DNA from: an uncultured Eubacterium sp.
Lineage (GTDB): Bacteria > Bacillota > Clostridia > Peptostreptococcales > Anaerovoracaceae
NCBI GenBank assembly: GCA_946555345.1
Contig: CAMNSS010000001.1
Span: forward strand, 227,818 to 291,817
DNA: 64,000 bases
Direction of reading: 5' to 3'
Both the position numbers and the translations under genes were made by a program. The stretch's first letter is position 1, and every line of letters starts with the position of its first letter. Below the pieces are notes generated by a model. The model searched no databases, was not told where the DNA came from, and was given only the letters and a program-made list of their open reading frames with translations. This document shows, one piece after another, positions 53,711 to 62,496 of this stretch.

Positions 53711-54442
53711 ATGAATGTAGCGATTTTAGGAGGCGGCGCAATGGGAAACGTGCTGGCTCAGATGACAGAGGAAAAAGACGGCATGACCTTGGTGGCGATG
53801 GTCGATCCGCTGGCCGGGCAGACGCTGGAACAAGCGGCGGGGGAAGCATCCGGCGCAGGTGGCATTGACGTCGTGATTGATTTTAGCAATCCAGCGAACC
53901 TGGATATGTTGTGTGATTTCTGTGTGGCGAATACGTGTCCGGCAGTGATTGCAACGACGGGGTACGAGGAAAGCCAGCTTGCGAAGATCGAATCGCTGTC
54001 GAAGCAAGTCCCGGTAGTGTTTTCGGCTAATTATTCGCTGGGAATCAATGTAATGAAGCGGGTCATTGCTGAGATTACGCCGATTCTGGAGGATACGTTT
54101 GATATTGAAATCATAGAGAAACATCATAACAAGAAGCTGGATGCGCCGAGCGGCACGGCAAAGATGCTGCTTGCGGCCGCTGATGGAACGGGGCGGTATG
54201 CGCATATATTCGGCAGGGACGGCAACAGGAAACGCAGCAAGGAGATCGGCGTCCATGCAGTGCGGGGCGGCACGATCGCAGGGGAGCATACGGTTCTCTA
54301 TGCGGGAGAAGACGAGCTTTTGGAGATTAAGCATACGGCAGGATCGAAAAAGATCTTTGCGGCGGGTGCACTGAAAGCGGCACAATTTGCGGCGGATGCC
54401 CAAAAAGGGTTTTATAATATGGAAGACGTGTTATTCGGATAA
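53711..54442 (+). CDS. dapB: 4-Hydroxy-tetrahydrodipicolinate reductase
   Basis: NAD(P)H reduction to tetrahydrodipicolinate. 243 residues. The N-terminal Rossmann motif is VAILGGGAMGNVLA (about 3-16). Then DVVIDFSNPANLDML, the cofactor loop TTGYEESQ, and the catalytic EIIEKHHNKKLDAPSGTAKM (about 133-152) with the His pair and Lys. VRGGTIAGEHTV follows (about 182). Length and motifs are standard. GGAGAGGG precedes the ATG. Confidence 0.95.
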   Translation: MNVAILGGGAMGNVLAQMTEEKDGMTLVAMVDPLAGQTLEQAAGEASGAGGIDVVIDFSNPANLDMLCDFCVANTCPAVIATTGYEESQLAKIESLSKQVPVVFSANYSLGINVMKRVIAEITPILEDTFDIEIIEKHHNKKLDAPSGTAKMLLAAADGTGRYAHIFGRDGNRKRSKEIGVHAVRGGTIAGEHTVLYAGEDELLEIKHTAGSKKIFAAGALKAAQFAADAQKGFYNMEDVLFG

Positions 54443-54833
54443 AGATTCAGGCAAAGCGTCATGCGGCTGTGAGGCGTTTGCAAGATTAGCGCGCGGTGAG
54501 AACGAGCGAAAGGCGCTTGTGCAGGCAGGTGTTTATGCGCTTGCAGAAGCGGGACGAACGCTTGCAGAATCAGAATGCGGTGGACGTGCATGAAAATATT
54601 TGCGTGACTGGGTATTTATGTGTTTGCGAAAATCGGAACACTTGCAGAGCGGCGCAAATGATGATGCAGTGCATATTGCAGGAACGGACTACTTGCGAGT
54701 GGTACAGATTGAGCCTGGGCATTTGTTAAAAGCGGAAGGTTTGCGGGGCGGTGAGGATGCCGCCAGGGTGCGTTTTGCGTACATTTGCCGCATTGAATCC
54801 GGCGAAAAAAACAAAAGAGGAGAAACAGAGAAG
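54443..54833. other. Degenerate spacer between dapB and dapH
   Basis: 391 bp with recurring GCGCTTGCAGAA, CGTTTGCAAG and TTTGCG words about every 25-40 bp. An open frame in phase with dapH runs back to 54600 and could encode about 78 more residues (for example [18 protein letters not shown]). It has no ribosome binding site and no homology to DapH, which starts properly at 54834. Confidence 0.5.
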
Positions 54834-55526
54834 ATGGAAGCAAGGGAAATCATAGAATTTATCGGAAACGCAGAAAAAAAGACACCTGTAAAAGTATATG
54901 TCAAGGAAAGCGCACCTGTTGATTTTGCAGGCTGCCAGGTTTTCGGCAGCGGCGATAAGATCGTGTTTGGCGATTGGGCGGATATTAAAAAGGTTTTGGA
55001 TGAAAACGCTGGCCACATCGAAGATTTTGTCGTTGAAAACGATTGCCGAAATTCGGCTATCCCTCTTCTCGACTTGAAAGATATCAAAGCAAGAATTGAG
55101 CCGGGTGCAATCATCCGGGATAAGGTGGAAATCGGTGACAATGCAGTGATTATGATGGGTGCAGTCATAAATATCGGCGCAGTGATCGGCGAGGGAACGA
55201 TGATTGATATGGGTGCTGTCCTGGGCGGCAGGGCTACCGTGGGAAAGAATTGCCATATTGGTGCGGGGACTGTCCTGGCGGGCGTGATCGAGCCGCCGAG
55301 CGCACAGCCCGTCATCGTGGAAGATGGCGTTGTGATCGGTGCGAATGCAGTCGTGCTGGAGGGATGCCGCATCGGCAAAGGAGCTGTTGTCGCCGCAGGG
55401 GCGGTCGTTGTTGAGGATGTCGCCGCAGGCGTTGTGGTGGCAGGCGTTCCGGCGCGGGTGATCAAGGATGCGGCGGATACCGACGCAGGGAAGATCGAAA
55501 TCGTGGATCTTTTGCGCAAGCTATAG
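54834..55526 (+). CDS. dapH: Tetrahydrodipicolinate N-acetyltransferase
   Basis: Acetyl-CoA dependent step that commits the operon to the acetylated DAP branch. 230 residues from ATG 54834 (AGAGGAGA upstream). The DapH N-terminal helical domain starts [20 protein letters not shown] (about 2-22). The left-handed beta-helix (about 95-205) has hexapeptide repeats such as [20 protein letters not shown] and [20 protein letters not shown]. No dapX aminotransferase or deacetylase gene is in the window. It is the last gene of the operon, with a palindromic element 40 bp downstream. Confidence 0.95.
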   Translation: MEAREIIEFIGNAEKKTPVKVYVKESAPVDFAGCQVFGSGDKIVFGDWADIKKVLDENAGHIEDFVVENDCRNSAIPLLDLKDIKARIEPGAIIRDKVEIGDNAVIMMGAVINIGAVIGEGTMIDMGAVLGGRATVGKNCHIGAGTVLAGVIEPPSAQPVIVEDGVVIGANAVVLEGCRIGKGAVVAAGAVVVEDVAAGVVVAGVPARVIKDAADTDAGKIEIVDLLRKL

Positions 55527-55565
55527 GATTTGTGCGATAGGGCGATTCAAGTGGAAAAAACCGTG

Positions 55566-55610
55566 AAACTCTGTATAAATGAAGATTTTTGCTTGATTTA
55601 TACAGAGTTT
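55566..55610. repeat. Palindromic 45-nt element, copy 1 (15-15-15), after dapH
   Basis: AAACTCTGTATAAAT (55566-55580), a 15 nt loop, then ATTTATACAGAGTTT (55596-55610): a perfect 15 bp dyad. It lies 39 bp after the dapH stop and may be the operon terminator (TTGTATTTG follows). Copies 2 and 3 are at 55762 and 62497. Confidence 0.75.
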
Positions 55611-55761
55611 TGTATTTGTAATGGCGTGATTTTGCGCCAAGCAAACGAAAATTAGTCTTTTTTTGATCGGGAGCTAGGCGGAACAGCAAAATTGTGCGAG
55701 CTGATGACGGATATACAGCACAACAGGCCGGCCGTTGCTCGTAGCTTTAGCGAGTAGATGC

Positions 55762-55806
55762 AAACGCTGTACAATTAGGGCAAAAATTGCAAATTATACA
55801 GCGTTT
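55762..55806. repeat. Palindromic 45-nt element, copy 2
   Basis: AAACGCTGTACAATT (55762-55776), a 15 nt loop, then AATTATACAGCGTTT (55792-55806). Compared with copy 1, CTCTG/CAGAG became CGCTG/CAGCG, a paired change that keeps the stem. The 15-15-15 geometry is the same. The surrounding 55611-56134 region has no gene I can support. Confidence 0.7.
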
Positions 55807-56134
55807 TGCTGTTTCGCCCGCTCATAGGGGCGTTCTTTGCGGTAGCAGCACCCTTGCAGCCCAGGTCCCGCCTTTTGGCTGTTATCCTGATAACTAGGTT
55901 GCTTTATGGGTTATGCTGGATATATAATCCCAGCTTTGATTTCTTTCGCATTTTCCGAAGAAAAAGTGCGGAGGGATATCGATAACCTCAGCGGGTGCGT
56001 ATTTCCCGAAGGGGTAACATCTGCCTTGAAAATTAAGCCCCCCGCCCCTTTATCGTTTGTGCAGGGTTCTTGTTTTTTCTATTTTCCTGCGATATACTGG
56101 TGAAGAATTTATTTTTTATGTGAAGGTACGTGAT

Positions 56135-57256
56135 ATGACATATGTGTTGTTAATCATAGGGTTTGTCTGTTTGGTAAAGGGCGCTGATTTTTTCGTGTCG
56201 GGCAGTTCGGATATCGCGCGGCGTTTTAGCATCCCTGAATTTATCATCGGGCTTACCATCGTCGCTTTTGGAACGAGCCTGCCGGAAGCTGCAGTGAGCG
56301 TGACGGCGGCGATGAAGGAAGCAAATGGGATCGCGCTGGGGAATGTTTTGGGGTCTAATTTATTTAACCTTCTGGTGGTGCTGGGCGTTTCTGCATTGTT
56401 TCAACCATGCCCCGTGGATAAACGGACATTGCGATTTGAGTATCCTCTGTCGATTGCAGCGGCTGCGCTCATCCCGGTTTTGTGTATTGGGGGAGGCGGC
56501 ATGGATCTGGCGCTTTCCAGGACGGATGGCATCGTGCTGCTTGTGGTGTTTGTCTTTTTTCTGGCCATGACTGTCCGGGGCGTTGCCAGTGCGCAGGGCC
56601 GGGCGAAAAAGAATGCGTTGGGCAGTATGCGGAATGGCTCGAAAACCGGCGGGATGCAAAGCAGGGCGCATGGTTCTGCGGGCGCTGTGGGCGCTTTTGG
56701 AACTGCAGGCAAAGCAGGCGCTGTCAGCATGGATGCGGCAAGGGGGACAGATTCTCTGCGGGCAATGGGTGCGATAGGGGCGGCCGGGGAGACAGGAAAG
56801 GCAGTTTCCCTGCCGAAAGGCATTGTGCTTTCTGTGATCGGCGTCGCCGGAATCGTTTTTGGCGGGGATGTCGTCGTGGACTGCGCTGTTGCCATTGCAG
56901 ATTCACTTGGCATTGACGAAACCCTGATCGGCCTTACGATTGCAGCCGTCGGCACATCGCTTCCGGAGCTGGTCACGAGCGTAGTGGCGGCATCCAAGGG
57001 GAAGACGGATATCGCAGTGGGGAATGTCATTGGCTCAAATTTGTTTAATTTGTTATTTGTGCTGGGATTATCCGTTACCATCCATCCGATTCAGGCGGCT
57101 TTGTTTTCTGTCTATGATTCGCTGATCCTCATAGGTGCGAGCTTGCTCGTATACATTCCGTTTGCCAAACATGGAGCGTTAAACCGTAAATGGGGGATTT
57201 TAATGGTTTTGCTCTATGGAATCTATATGGCGTATATCATCATGCGGACAATGTGA
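56135..57256 (+). CDS. CaCA family Na+/Ca2+ (cation) antiporter, first tandem copy
   Basis: 373 residues from ATG 56135 (GAAGGT upstream). About ten helices form two inverted repeats, each with the alpha-repeat signature: IIGLTIVAFGTSLPEAAVSV (about 35-54) and LIGLTIAAVGTSLPELVTSV (about 264-283). GNVLGSNLFNLLVVLG and GNVIGSNLFNLLFVLG follow. The cytoplasmic loop joining the halves (about 150-225) carries a Gly/Ala-rich low-complexity stretch (GSAGAVGAFGTAGKAGAVSM). The protein is followed by a paralogue 114 bp downstream. Ion specificity is not clear from sequence. Confidence 0.9.
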   Translation: MTYVLLIIGFVCLVKGADFFVSGSSDIARRFSIPEFIIGLTIVAFGTSLPEAAVSVTAAMKEANGIALGNVLGSNLFNLLVVLGVSALFQPCPVDKRTLRFEYPLSIAAAALIPVLCIGGGGMDLALSRTDGIVLLVVFVFFLAMTVRGVASAQGRAKKNALGSMRNGSKTGGMQSRAHGSAGAVGAFGTAGKAGAVSMDAARGTDSLRAMGAIGAAGETGKAVSLPKGIVLSVIGVAGIVFGGDVVVDCAVAIADSLGIDETLIGLTIAAVGTSLPELVTSVVAASKGKTDIAVGNVIGSNLFNLLFVLGLSVTIHPIQAALFSVYDSLILIGASLLVYIPFAKHGALNRKWGILMVLLYGIYMAYIIMRTM

Positions 57257-57370
57257 GAATGAACAGCGGGAAGTATAAAACCAGCGGGAACTGAGAAAAA
57301 TTCTCTTATCCTGAAAATAAAGGATGTGTGCGTTAATGCATTTAGCCAAAAGAATGGAAAGGGGATGCAC

Positions 57371-58579
57371 ATGACTTATCTATTGTTGTTGCTTGGTTTT
57401 GTTTTGCTGGTGAAAGGCGCTGATTATTTTGTCTCGGGCAGTTCCGCTATCGCAAGATATTTTCATATTCCTGCGTTCATCATCGGGCTTACCATCGTAG
57501 CGTTGGGAACAAGCCTTCCCGAGGCGGCGATCAGCGTTGCCGCTGCAATGCGGGAGGCAAATGGCATTACCATAGGGAATGCCCTTGGTTCTAATCTGTT
57601 TAATCTTTTAGTAGTGCTGGGGGCGGCTTCCGTAATCAAAACTTGTCCCGTTTCCAAAAGCACGCTGCGTTTTGAATATCCCCTGTCGATTTTTGCCGCA
57701 GCGCTTATTTTATTGCTTTGCGCAAGCCGTAATGCTTCGGGCATGATCCTGTCCAGGCTGGATGGGCTTTTGCTTTTGGCTGTCTTGATTGCATTTCTCG
57801 TTATGACCGTGCGGCGGGCGGCCGAAGAAAGAAGGGGGATTGTAAGCGGCAAGGCGGGTGCGGGCGAGGAGGGCAAGCGCTTTCGAGAGCTTTTGGCGGA
57901 AAATGAGATGGAAGCGGAGCGTGGAGTGGATAAGGCGGGTGCGGGCGAAGGCGCTAAGACCTTTCGAGAGCCTTTGGTGAAGAATGAAGCGGAGCAAAAG
58001 CATGGAATAAATGCGACAGCGTATTCTCCAGAGCTTTCGGCAGATGGAATGAAGGGGTGCGGGGATGAGGCGGCGCGGGATTTGCAAACGCCGCAAGCGG
58101 ATGGGGGTGAAAATTGTCCGCAAGCGGTTTCCCTGCCAAAAGGCGTGATTTTTACCATCGCAGGCGCGGCAGCCATTATCTTTGGCGGCGACATTGTCGT
58201 CGATTCCGCCACGACGATTGCGGAAGCCTTTGGCATCGATGAAACGTTGATCGGGCTTACCGTCGTGGCTTTCGGCACTTCCCTGCCGGAGCTGGTCACG
58301 AGCGTCGTAGCCGCGGCAAAGGGTGAGACGGATATCGCAGTGGGAAATGTCATCGGCTCGAACCTTTTCAATTTATTGATGGTTCTGGGGTTGTCCGTTT
58401 TCATCCATCCCATCCGGGTATCCCTGTTTTCAGTCTATGATTTATCTATTCTGATTATCGCCAGTCTCATTGTGCTGGTTCCGCTGGCAAGAAAGCAGGC
58501 ATTGACGCGGGGCTGGGGCATTTTGCTCTTGGCAATGTACGGCGCATATCTGGCGTACATTATCATGCGGACAATGTAA
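57371..58579 (+). CDS. CaCA family Na+/Ca2+ (cation) antiporter, second tandem copy
   Basis: 402 residues, clearly a duplicate of the preceding gene: it shares the start TYLLLLLGFVLLVKGADYFV and both GTSLPE motifs (IIGLTIVALGTSLPEAAISV and LIGLTVVAFGTSLPELVTSV). The central loop (about 150-258) is 30-40 residues longer and different in sequence. It contains two 27-residue repeats beginning KAGAGEEGKRF and KAGAGEGAKTF (the 81 bp DNA repeat at 57851-58012). AAAGGGG precedes the ATG. Divergent loops on conserved halves suggest rapid linker drift after duplication. Confidence 0.9.
   Translation: MTYLLLLLGFVLLVKGADYFVSGSSAIARYFHIPAFIIGLTIVALGTSLPEAAISVAAAMREANGITIGNALGSNLFNLLVVLGAASVIKTCPVSKSTLRFEYPLSIFAAALILLLCASRNASGMILSRLDGLLLLAVLIAFLVMTVRRAAEERRGIVSGKAGAGEEGKRFRELLAENEMEAERGVDKAGAGEGAKTFREPLVKNEAEQKHGINATAYSPELSADGMKGCGDEAARDLQTPQADGGENCPQAVSLPKGVIFTIAGAAAIIFGGDIVVDSATTIAEAFGIDETLIGLTVVAFGTSLPELVTSVVAAAKGETDIAVGNVIGSNLFNLLMVLGLSVFIHPIRVSLFSVYDLSILIIASLIVLVPLARKQALTRGWGILLLAMYGAYLAYIIMRTM
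57851..58012 (+). repeat. 81-bp in-frame tandem repeat in the second antiporter
   Basis: Two 81 bp units (57851-57931 and 57932-58012) both start AAGGCGGGTGCGGGCGA. The units code for 27 residues each, in the cytoplasmic loop of the antiporter, and keep the frame. The paralogue upstream lacks this repeat. Confidence 0.8.
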
Positions 58580-58804
58580 ACGACTGGCATTTTGCTGTTC
58601 GCTGCCTGCATATTCCCGCATCTGGAGATTTTGCAAAACGGCTTCAAGCGTATTCCCGCAGGGGGTGCAACGGCTTTCCTATGCGCCCATTTGGATGGAA
58701 AACTCTTGGTGAAGCACGAAACAATTATTGCGGCCCGGGTAACATATGTTTGGCGAACTAAGTATTTTTTAAACAATGCCTGCGGGCGTATGGATAATTG
58801 CCTC

Positions 58805-58823
58805 CGTAAGTGATATACTTACG
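58805..58823. promoter_or_regulatory. Palindromic operator-like site before the second amidohydrolase
   Basis: CGTAAGT-GATAT-ACTTACG is a perfect 7-5-7 dyad that covers GATATACT, a possible -10. It lies 68 bp before the amidohydrolase ATG. It may be a repressor site; the regulator is unknown. The rest of 58580-58890 shows no gene. Confidence 0.45.
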
Positions 58824-58890
58824 TTGGGATTTATATAATAGATTCGGAAGACACAGCAGCAAAAAACAAAACGCTTAAAGGAGGGAAATT

Positions 58891-60486
58891 ATGAACTTGG
58901 TATTAAAAAGCACTTGCATTTATGACAGCGTGAGCGACAAGCCCTTTGCAGGATACATCGAGGTGGAAAACGAAAAAATCAAAGCAGTGGTAAAGGGCAG
59001 CACAGGCAAATACAGTGATACTGCGAAGTACAATCTCATCGACTGCGGGGACCGGACCATAACGGCAGGGCTTTGCGATGGGCATATCCATTTGTTCCTG
59101 GGTTCGCTCCACACGGCGACGGTGGATTTATACGATTCGGCGACAGAAGACGAGGCTGCAAGGTGGATGTATGATTTCTACAAGGAGCGTGATGACGAAT
59201 GGCTGCTTGGTTTCAGATGGTCGCACTACAGATGGCCGGATGAAAAACTGCCGGCGAAAACCAGCCTTGACAAGTATTTTCCTGACCGTCCGGTCATTGC
59301 TTTTAACGATGAACTTCACGCCGTATGGGTAAACAGCAAGACGATGGAAATGTGCGGGATCACGAAGGACACGCCGAATCCTGTAGGCGGCACGATGGAA
59401 CGGGATGCAAATGGCGAACCGACCGGATTTTTCCTGGAGCAGCCTGCGATGGCGATGGTCACGGAAAAAGCGCTGGATGTGTCGCCGGAAAAGGAAGAGG
59501 AACTGATCAAGGGCTTTATAAAAAAAGCGCAGAGCAAGGGCGTTACTTCGGTGGGAGCTGTCCAGGTGCTGAAGATCATGAAGAATGAAGCCTGCCGCCG
59601 CCTGGAAGAAAAAGGTGAGCTGAAAGTAAGGGTGTTCTTTGCACCACACATCGAAATGGATACGCAGGAGGCGATCAAACTGAAAGAAGCGTATCATTCT
59701 GATAAATTGAAATTCATCGGCCTAAAGGGGTTTGCGGATGGGACGCCGTTGGGTTATACGGGATATATGGTAGAGCCGTATATCGACCGTCCGGGTTTCC
59801 GTTCTGAGCCGCTTCTTGACCCTGAATGGCTTCGCCAAAAGAGCCTGGAATGCTACAAGAACGATATTGGCCTTAGGATTCACGCCTGCGGTGACGGTGC
59901 GGTAAGGCTGGCGTTGGATTCGTATGAAGCGGCCCGCAAGGAATATGGCGACAAGGATGTGCGCAATACGATCGAGCATATTGAGGTTTTACATAAGGAC
60001 GACGTGAAGCGTTTTGCGGAGACGAAGACGATTGCCAGCATACAGCCGACCCACATCTTGATGGAATCGCTGGAAAAGCATCCGGTTTTCGAGATGCTGG
60101 ATGCGGAACGGATCAAGCTGGCATGGCCGGGCAAAACGCTGGAAAGGAATGGTGCGGCGGTCGCTTTCGGCACGGACTACCCGATCGTTGACCTCGACCC
60201 GGTGGATACGCTTTACAGGGCGGTCAAGAGGCGCATGGAGGATGACAGGCCGGAGGATGGCTGGAATCCGCAGGAAAAGTTCACCCTGGCGGAAGCGATC
60301 ACGCATTCCACGCTGGGACCTGCTTATATGTTCGGCATGGAGGATAAAATCGGAAGCCTCGAGGCTGGTAAGCTGGCGGATATCAATGTGTTCAATAAAA
60401 ATGTGTTTGAGAGCGAAGACGATATTCCGTCGGTGAAGACGGAGCTGACCGTGTTTAACGGCGAAATCGTTTATAATGAGCTGTAA
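58891..60486 (+). CDS. Amidohydrolase, YtcJ-like (second copy)
   Basis: 531 residues, related to the hydrolase at 25279. The beta-sandwich plus TIM-barrel has the HxH metal pair in TAGLCDGHIHLFLG (about 50-63). Other landmarks are MGFADGTPLG-like FADGTPLGYTGYMVEP (about 283), a further metal His in LRIHACGDGAVRLALD (about 330), EHIEVLHKDDVKRF (about 362) and the catalytic Asp in FGTDYPIVDLDPVDT (about 425). The carboxylated Lys position was not resolved. A GGAGGG site precedes the ATG. It has no companion permease here, unlike the first copy. The substrate is unknown. Confidence 0.88.
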   Translation: MNLVLKSTCIYDSVSDKPFAGYIEVENEKIKAVVKGSTGKYSDTAKYNLIDCGDRTITAGLCDGHIHLFLGSLHTATVDLYDSATEDEAARWMYDFYKERDDEWLLGFRWSHYRWPDEKLPAKTSLDKYFPDRPVIAFNDELHAVWVNSKTMEMCGITKDTPNPVGGTMERDANGEPTGFFLEQPAMAMVTEKALDVSPEKEEELIKGFIKKAQSKGVTSVGAVQVLKIMKNEACRRLEEKGELKVRVFFAPHIEMDTQEAIKLKEAYHSDKLKFIGLKGFADGTPLGYTGYMVEPYIDRPGFRSEPLLDPEWLRQKSLECYKNDIGLRIHACGDGAVRLALDSYEAARKEYGDKDVRNTIEHIEVLHKDDVKRFAETKTIASIQPTHILMESLEKHPVFEMLDAERIKLAWPGKTLERNGAAVAFGTDYPIVDLDPVDTLYRAVKRRMEDDRPEDGWNPQEKFTLAEAITHSTLGPAYMFGMEDKIGSLEAGKLADINVFNKNVFESEDDIPSVKTELTVFNGEIVYNEL

Positions 60487-60530
60487 AATGTTGGATGGCT
60501 TTGCGGCGTAATGAGATGAGGATAGAAAAT

Positions 60531-60565
60531 GCCGAAGCTTCGGAAAACCGGGCTTCGGCGTTTGG
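60531..60565 (+). terminator. Hairpin after the second amidohydrolase
   Basis: GCCGAAGC (60531-60538) pairs with GCTTCGGC (60552-60559), followed by GTTTGG. It lies 44 bp after the stop codon and 23 bp before the end of the convergent CMD-cupin gene, so it can serve both. Confidence 0.5.
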
Positions 60566-60581
60566 TGTGTAGCGGATATGT

Positions 60582-61352
60582 TTATTTTAGTAACCCGTAT
60601 GCCTCTTCTGCCACTGGTTCCAGCCATTCATTGGAACAATTTTCCCCTGGCACTTCTATTGCTAGATGGGAAAACCAGCTATCCGGTGCAGCGCCATGCC
60701 AGTGCTTTATGCCTGTCTGAATGTTGATGCAGCCGCCTGGTTTCATCTCGATGGCGTCTTTGTTCCATTCCTGGTAGTAGCCGCGGCCGGCAACACAGAC
60801 CAGGATTTGCCCGCCGCCCTGGTTGGCGTGGTGGATATGCCAGTTGTTGCGGCAGCCTGGCGCAAAGGTTACATTGAATATCCCTGCCTGGGACGTGGAA
60901 ATCGGTGCCAGAAAGCTTTTCCCTGAAAAGTATTGTGAGAACCCATCGTTTGGCGCACCAATCGGAAAGACCATCGCTTTTGCATGCGCCCGCATTTCGG
61001 GATCTTCATAAGGGAAATCCCCCTCGCAGGGCGACCATATTTCTTTTGCCAGGTTGAACACTGCCCATCCTTTTGGCCAGCCTGCATAAAATGCGGTGTG
61101 CGCAATGATCGCCGCAATCTCCTTCTGCGTGACGCCGTGATTTTTTGCATTTTGCAGATGAAACTTCAATGAGGAGTCCGTAATTCCCGATGACATCAAT
61201 GCGACAACGGTGATGATGCTTCTCGTCTTGACGTCGATATCCTGGTTGTTCCAATTCTCGCCGAAGAGAATATCGTCGTTGTAATGCGCAAACTCAGGGG
61301 AAAACTCCCCTAAAGCTTCTTTTCCTGCTGTTTGGATTATCTTTTTAGCCAT
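60582..61352 (-). CDS. Carboxymuconolactone decarboxylase-cupin fusion protein
   Basis: 256 residues. The CMD/AhpD-like domain (about 20-110) contains DVKTRSIITVVALMSSGITD and EIAAIIAHTAFYAGWPKGW, with the His but no CxxC, so it is not a peroxidase-type AhpD. A cupin domain follows (about 145-235) with metal-like His in GCRNNWHIHHANQGGGQILV and the second motif PGGCINIQTGIKHWHGAAPD. It lies next to a lipoprotein flavodoxin and near an amidohydrolase. The combination occurs in redox or detoxification loci in anaerobes, but no reaction can be named. Confidence 0.88.
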   Translation of the reverse strand: MAKKIIQTAGKEALGEFSPEFAHYNDDILFGENWNNQDIDVKTRSIITVVALMSSGITDSSLKFHLQNAKNHGVTQKEIAAIIAHTAFYAGWPKGWAVFNLAKEIWSPCEGDFPYEDPEMRAHAKAMVFPIGAPNDGFSQYFSGKSFLAPISTSQAGIFNVTFAPGCRNNWHIHHANQGGGQILVCVAGRGYYQEWNKDAIEMKPGGCINIQTGIKHWHGAAPDSWFSHLAIEVPGENCSNEWLEPVAEEAYGLLK

Positions 61353-61546
61353 GTTTAACCCTCCTTTTCTGGCATTCTGGCATTTCCTGTTTTATAGCGT
61401 TTCATATGCTTTGCATATTTTGCTGTTTTAAGCCGTTGGGGCAGGTGCAGGGAAAATGCAATTTGTTTTCGCCGCGCTTTGTATGCTCTATAGCGGCGTC
61501 GTGTTAGAGTGGTTTGATGGAAAAGCGGCGTAGTGCAAAAGCGCTT

Positions 61547-62164
61547 TTATTTTAGCCCGTCAAGCCATTCTTTTGCCTCGGCTTCATCTGCTCCGTTGAA
61601 CCGTTTTCCGCCGGCAATATTAATGTCAGGGTACGAGCGTTGCAGATCTTGTATGCTTTGTTCGACACCGCTGCCCCCGGAGGTGCAGAACAAGTAGACC
61701 GTGGCATCGTTTAGATTATAATTTTCCAAAAATGTCTGGATGATGCGGGGCGCTGTCCCGTGCCAAATGGGATAACCGAGGTAGATGGTATCGTATTCCG
61801 CCGCTTGGCTTAAATCGTTTTTAATAGCTGGCCTTGCAGACGTATCGCCCATTTCCTGGTTTGCCCTGCAATTATCATCAGTGTAGTTCAAGTCTTCTGG
61901 TGTATATGCTTCTTGCGGTACGATTTCAAAGCGTGCTGCGCCTGTTTCATCTGCGATCAGGTTTGCGGCTTCGGCCGTCGTTCCGGTTGCAGAGAAGAAG
62001 ACTACCGCGATTTTTGTTGAATCGTTTTGTTCCGTTTGCGTTGTTTCTGTCTGTCCGCCTGTAGTGTTTTCATTGTTTTGAGCCGTTTTGCAGGCCGTAA
62101 GGGAAACGGCCAGTACGGTTGTCAGCATGATCGCCAGGAACAGGCTGATTATTCTTTTTTGCAT
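61547..62164 (-). CDS. Flavodoxin-fold lipoprotein
   Basis: 205 residues. A signal peptide with lipobox SLTAC (Cys about 25), a Thr/Gln/Asn-rich linker (about 27-50), then a flavodoxin fold starts at KIAVVFFSATGTTAEAANLI with the FMN phosphate loop SATGTT. YLGYPIWHGTAPRIIQTFLE carries the family Tyr/Trp segment. A flavodoxin placed outside the membrane by a lipid anchor would need exported flavin or another cofactor. Promoter and operators are at 62340-62386. The adjacent CMD-cupin gene may be in the same transcript (194 bp gap). Confidence 0.88.
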   Translation of the reverse strand: MQKRIISLFLAIMLTTVLAVSLTACKTAQNNENTTGGQTETTQTEQNDSTKIAVVFFSATGTTAEAANLIADETGAARFEIVPQEAYTPEDLNYTDDNCRANQEMGDTSARPAIKNDLSQAAEYDTIYLGYPIWHGTAPRIIQTFLENYNLNDATVYLFCTSGGSGVEQSIQDLQRSYPDINIAGGKRFNGADEAEAKEWLDGLK

Positions 62165-62174
62165 TGCGTTTTAC

Positions 62175-62340
62175 CTCCAAGGGCAGGGAAACTGGACGTT
62201 CCCTGCGTTTTATCATGTAGAAAATACCGTTGTAAGCGATATGATGGACTGTTCGGAATATCCGGTGGATGTCCGGAGTTTACAACAAAGCCTGCCGCTG
62301 GAAAACAATCGGCGAAGCAGGGTTTGCTGCATATTTATTT
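62175..62340. repeat. Dispersed modular repeat, copy D
   Basis: Starts with a hairpin (GCAGGGAA...TTCCCTGC), then TTTTATCATGTAG, AATACCGTTGTAAGCGATATG, a TCCGG-TGGATGT-CCGGA hairpin and GCCGCTGGAAAACAATCGGCGAAGC. Copies B and C at 36655-36960 have the same blocks in the same order with scattered differences. It lies in the 5' leader of the flavodoxin gene on the opposite strand. Confidence 0.65.
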
Positions 62341-62386
62341 TGACATCGTGTAAATGCATGATACTACTATTTTGACGTTGTGTCAA
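62340..62386 (-). promoter_or_regulatory. Promoter and paired operator of the lipoprotein flavodoxin gene
   Basis: On the minus strand TTGACA (62381-62386), 17 bp, TATCAT (62358-62363). The dyad TTGAC-GTTGT-GTCAA (62372-62386) covers the -35 box. A near copy, TTGAC-ATCGT-GTAAA, lies at 62340-62354, 32 bp away (three helical turns) on the other side of the -10. This is a strong hint of a repressor, for example of the TetR type. No such regulator gene is in the window. Confidence 0.65.
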
Positions 62387-62496
62387 TATATTTTGGAAAG
62401 AAAATTACCGAAACCATCGAAGCGTGTTTCTCGTGAAAGCTATGTCAAATACCTGTTTTTCATTTGCGGGAGCCAGATGAATTAAACTCAAATAAA

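Noticed and set aside
54600..54833. N-terminal extension of DapH
   Set aside because: The extension is not part of the family, and a good AGAGGAGA site precedes ATG 54834.
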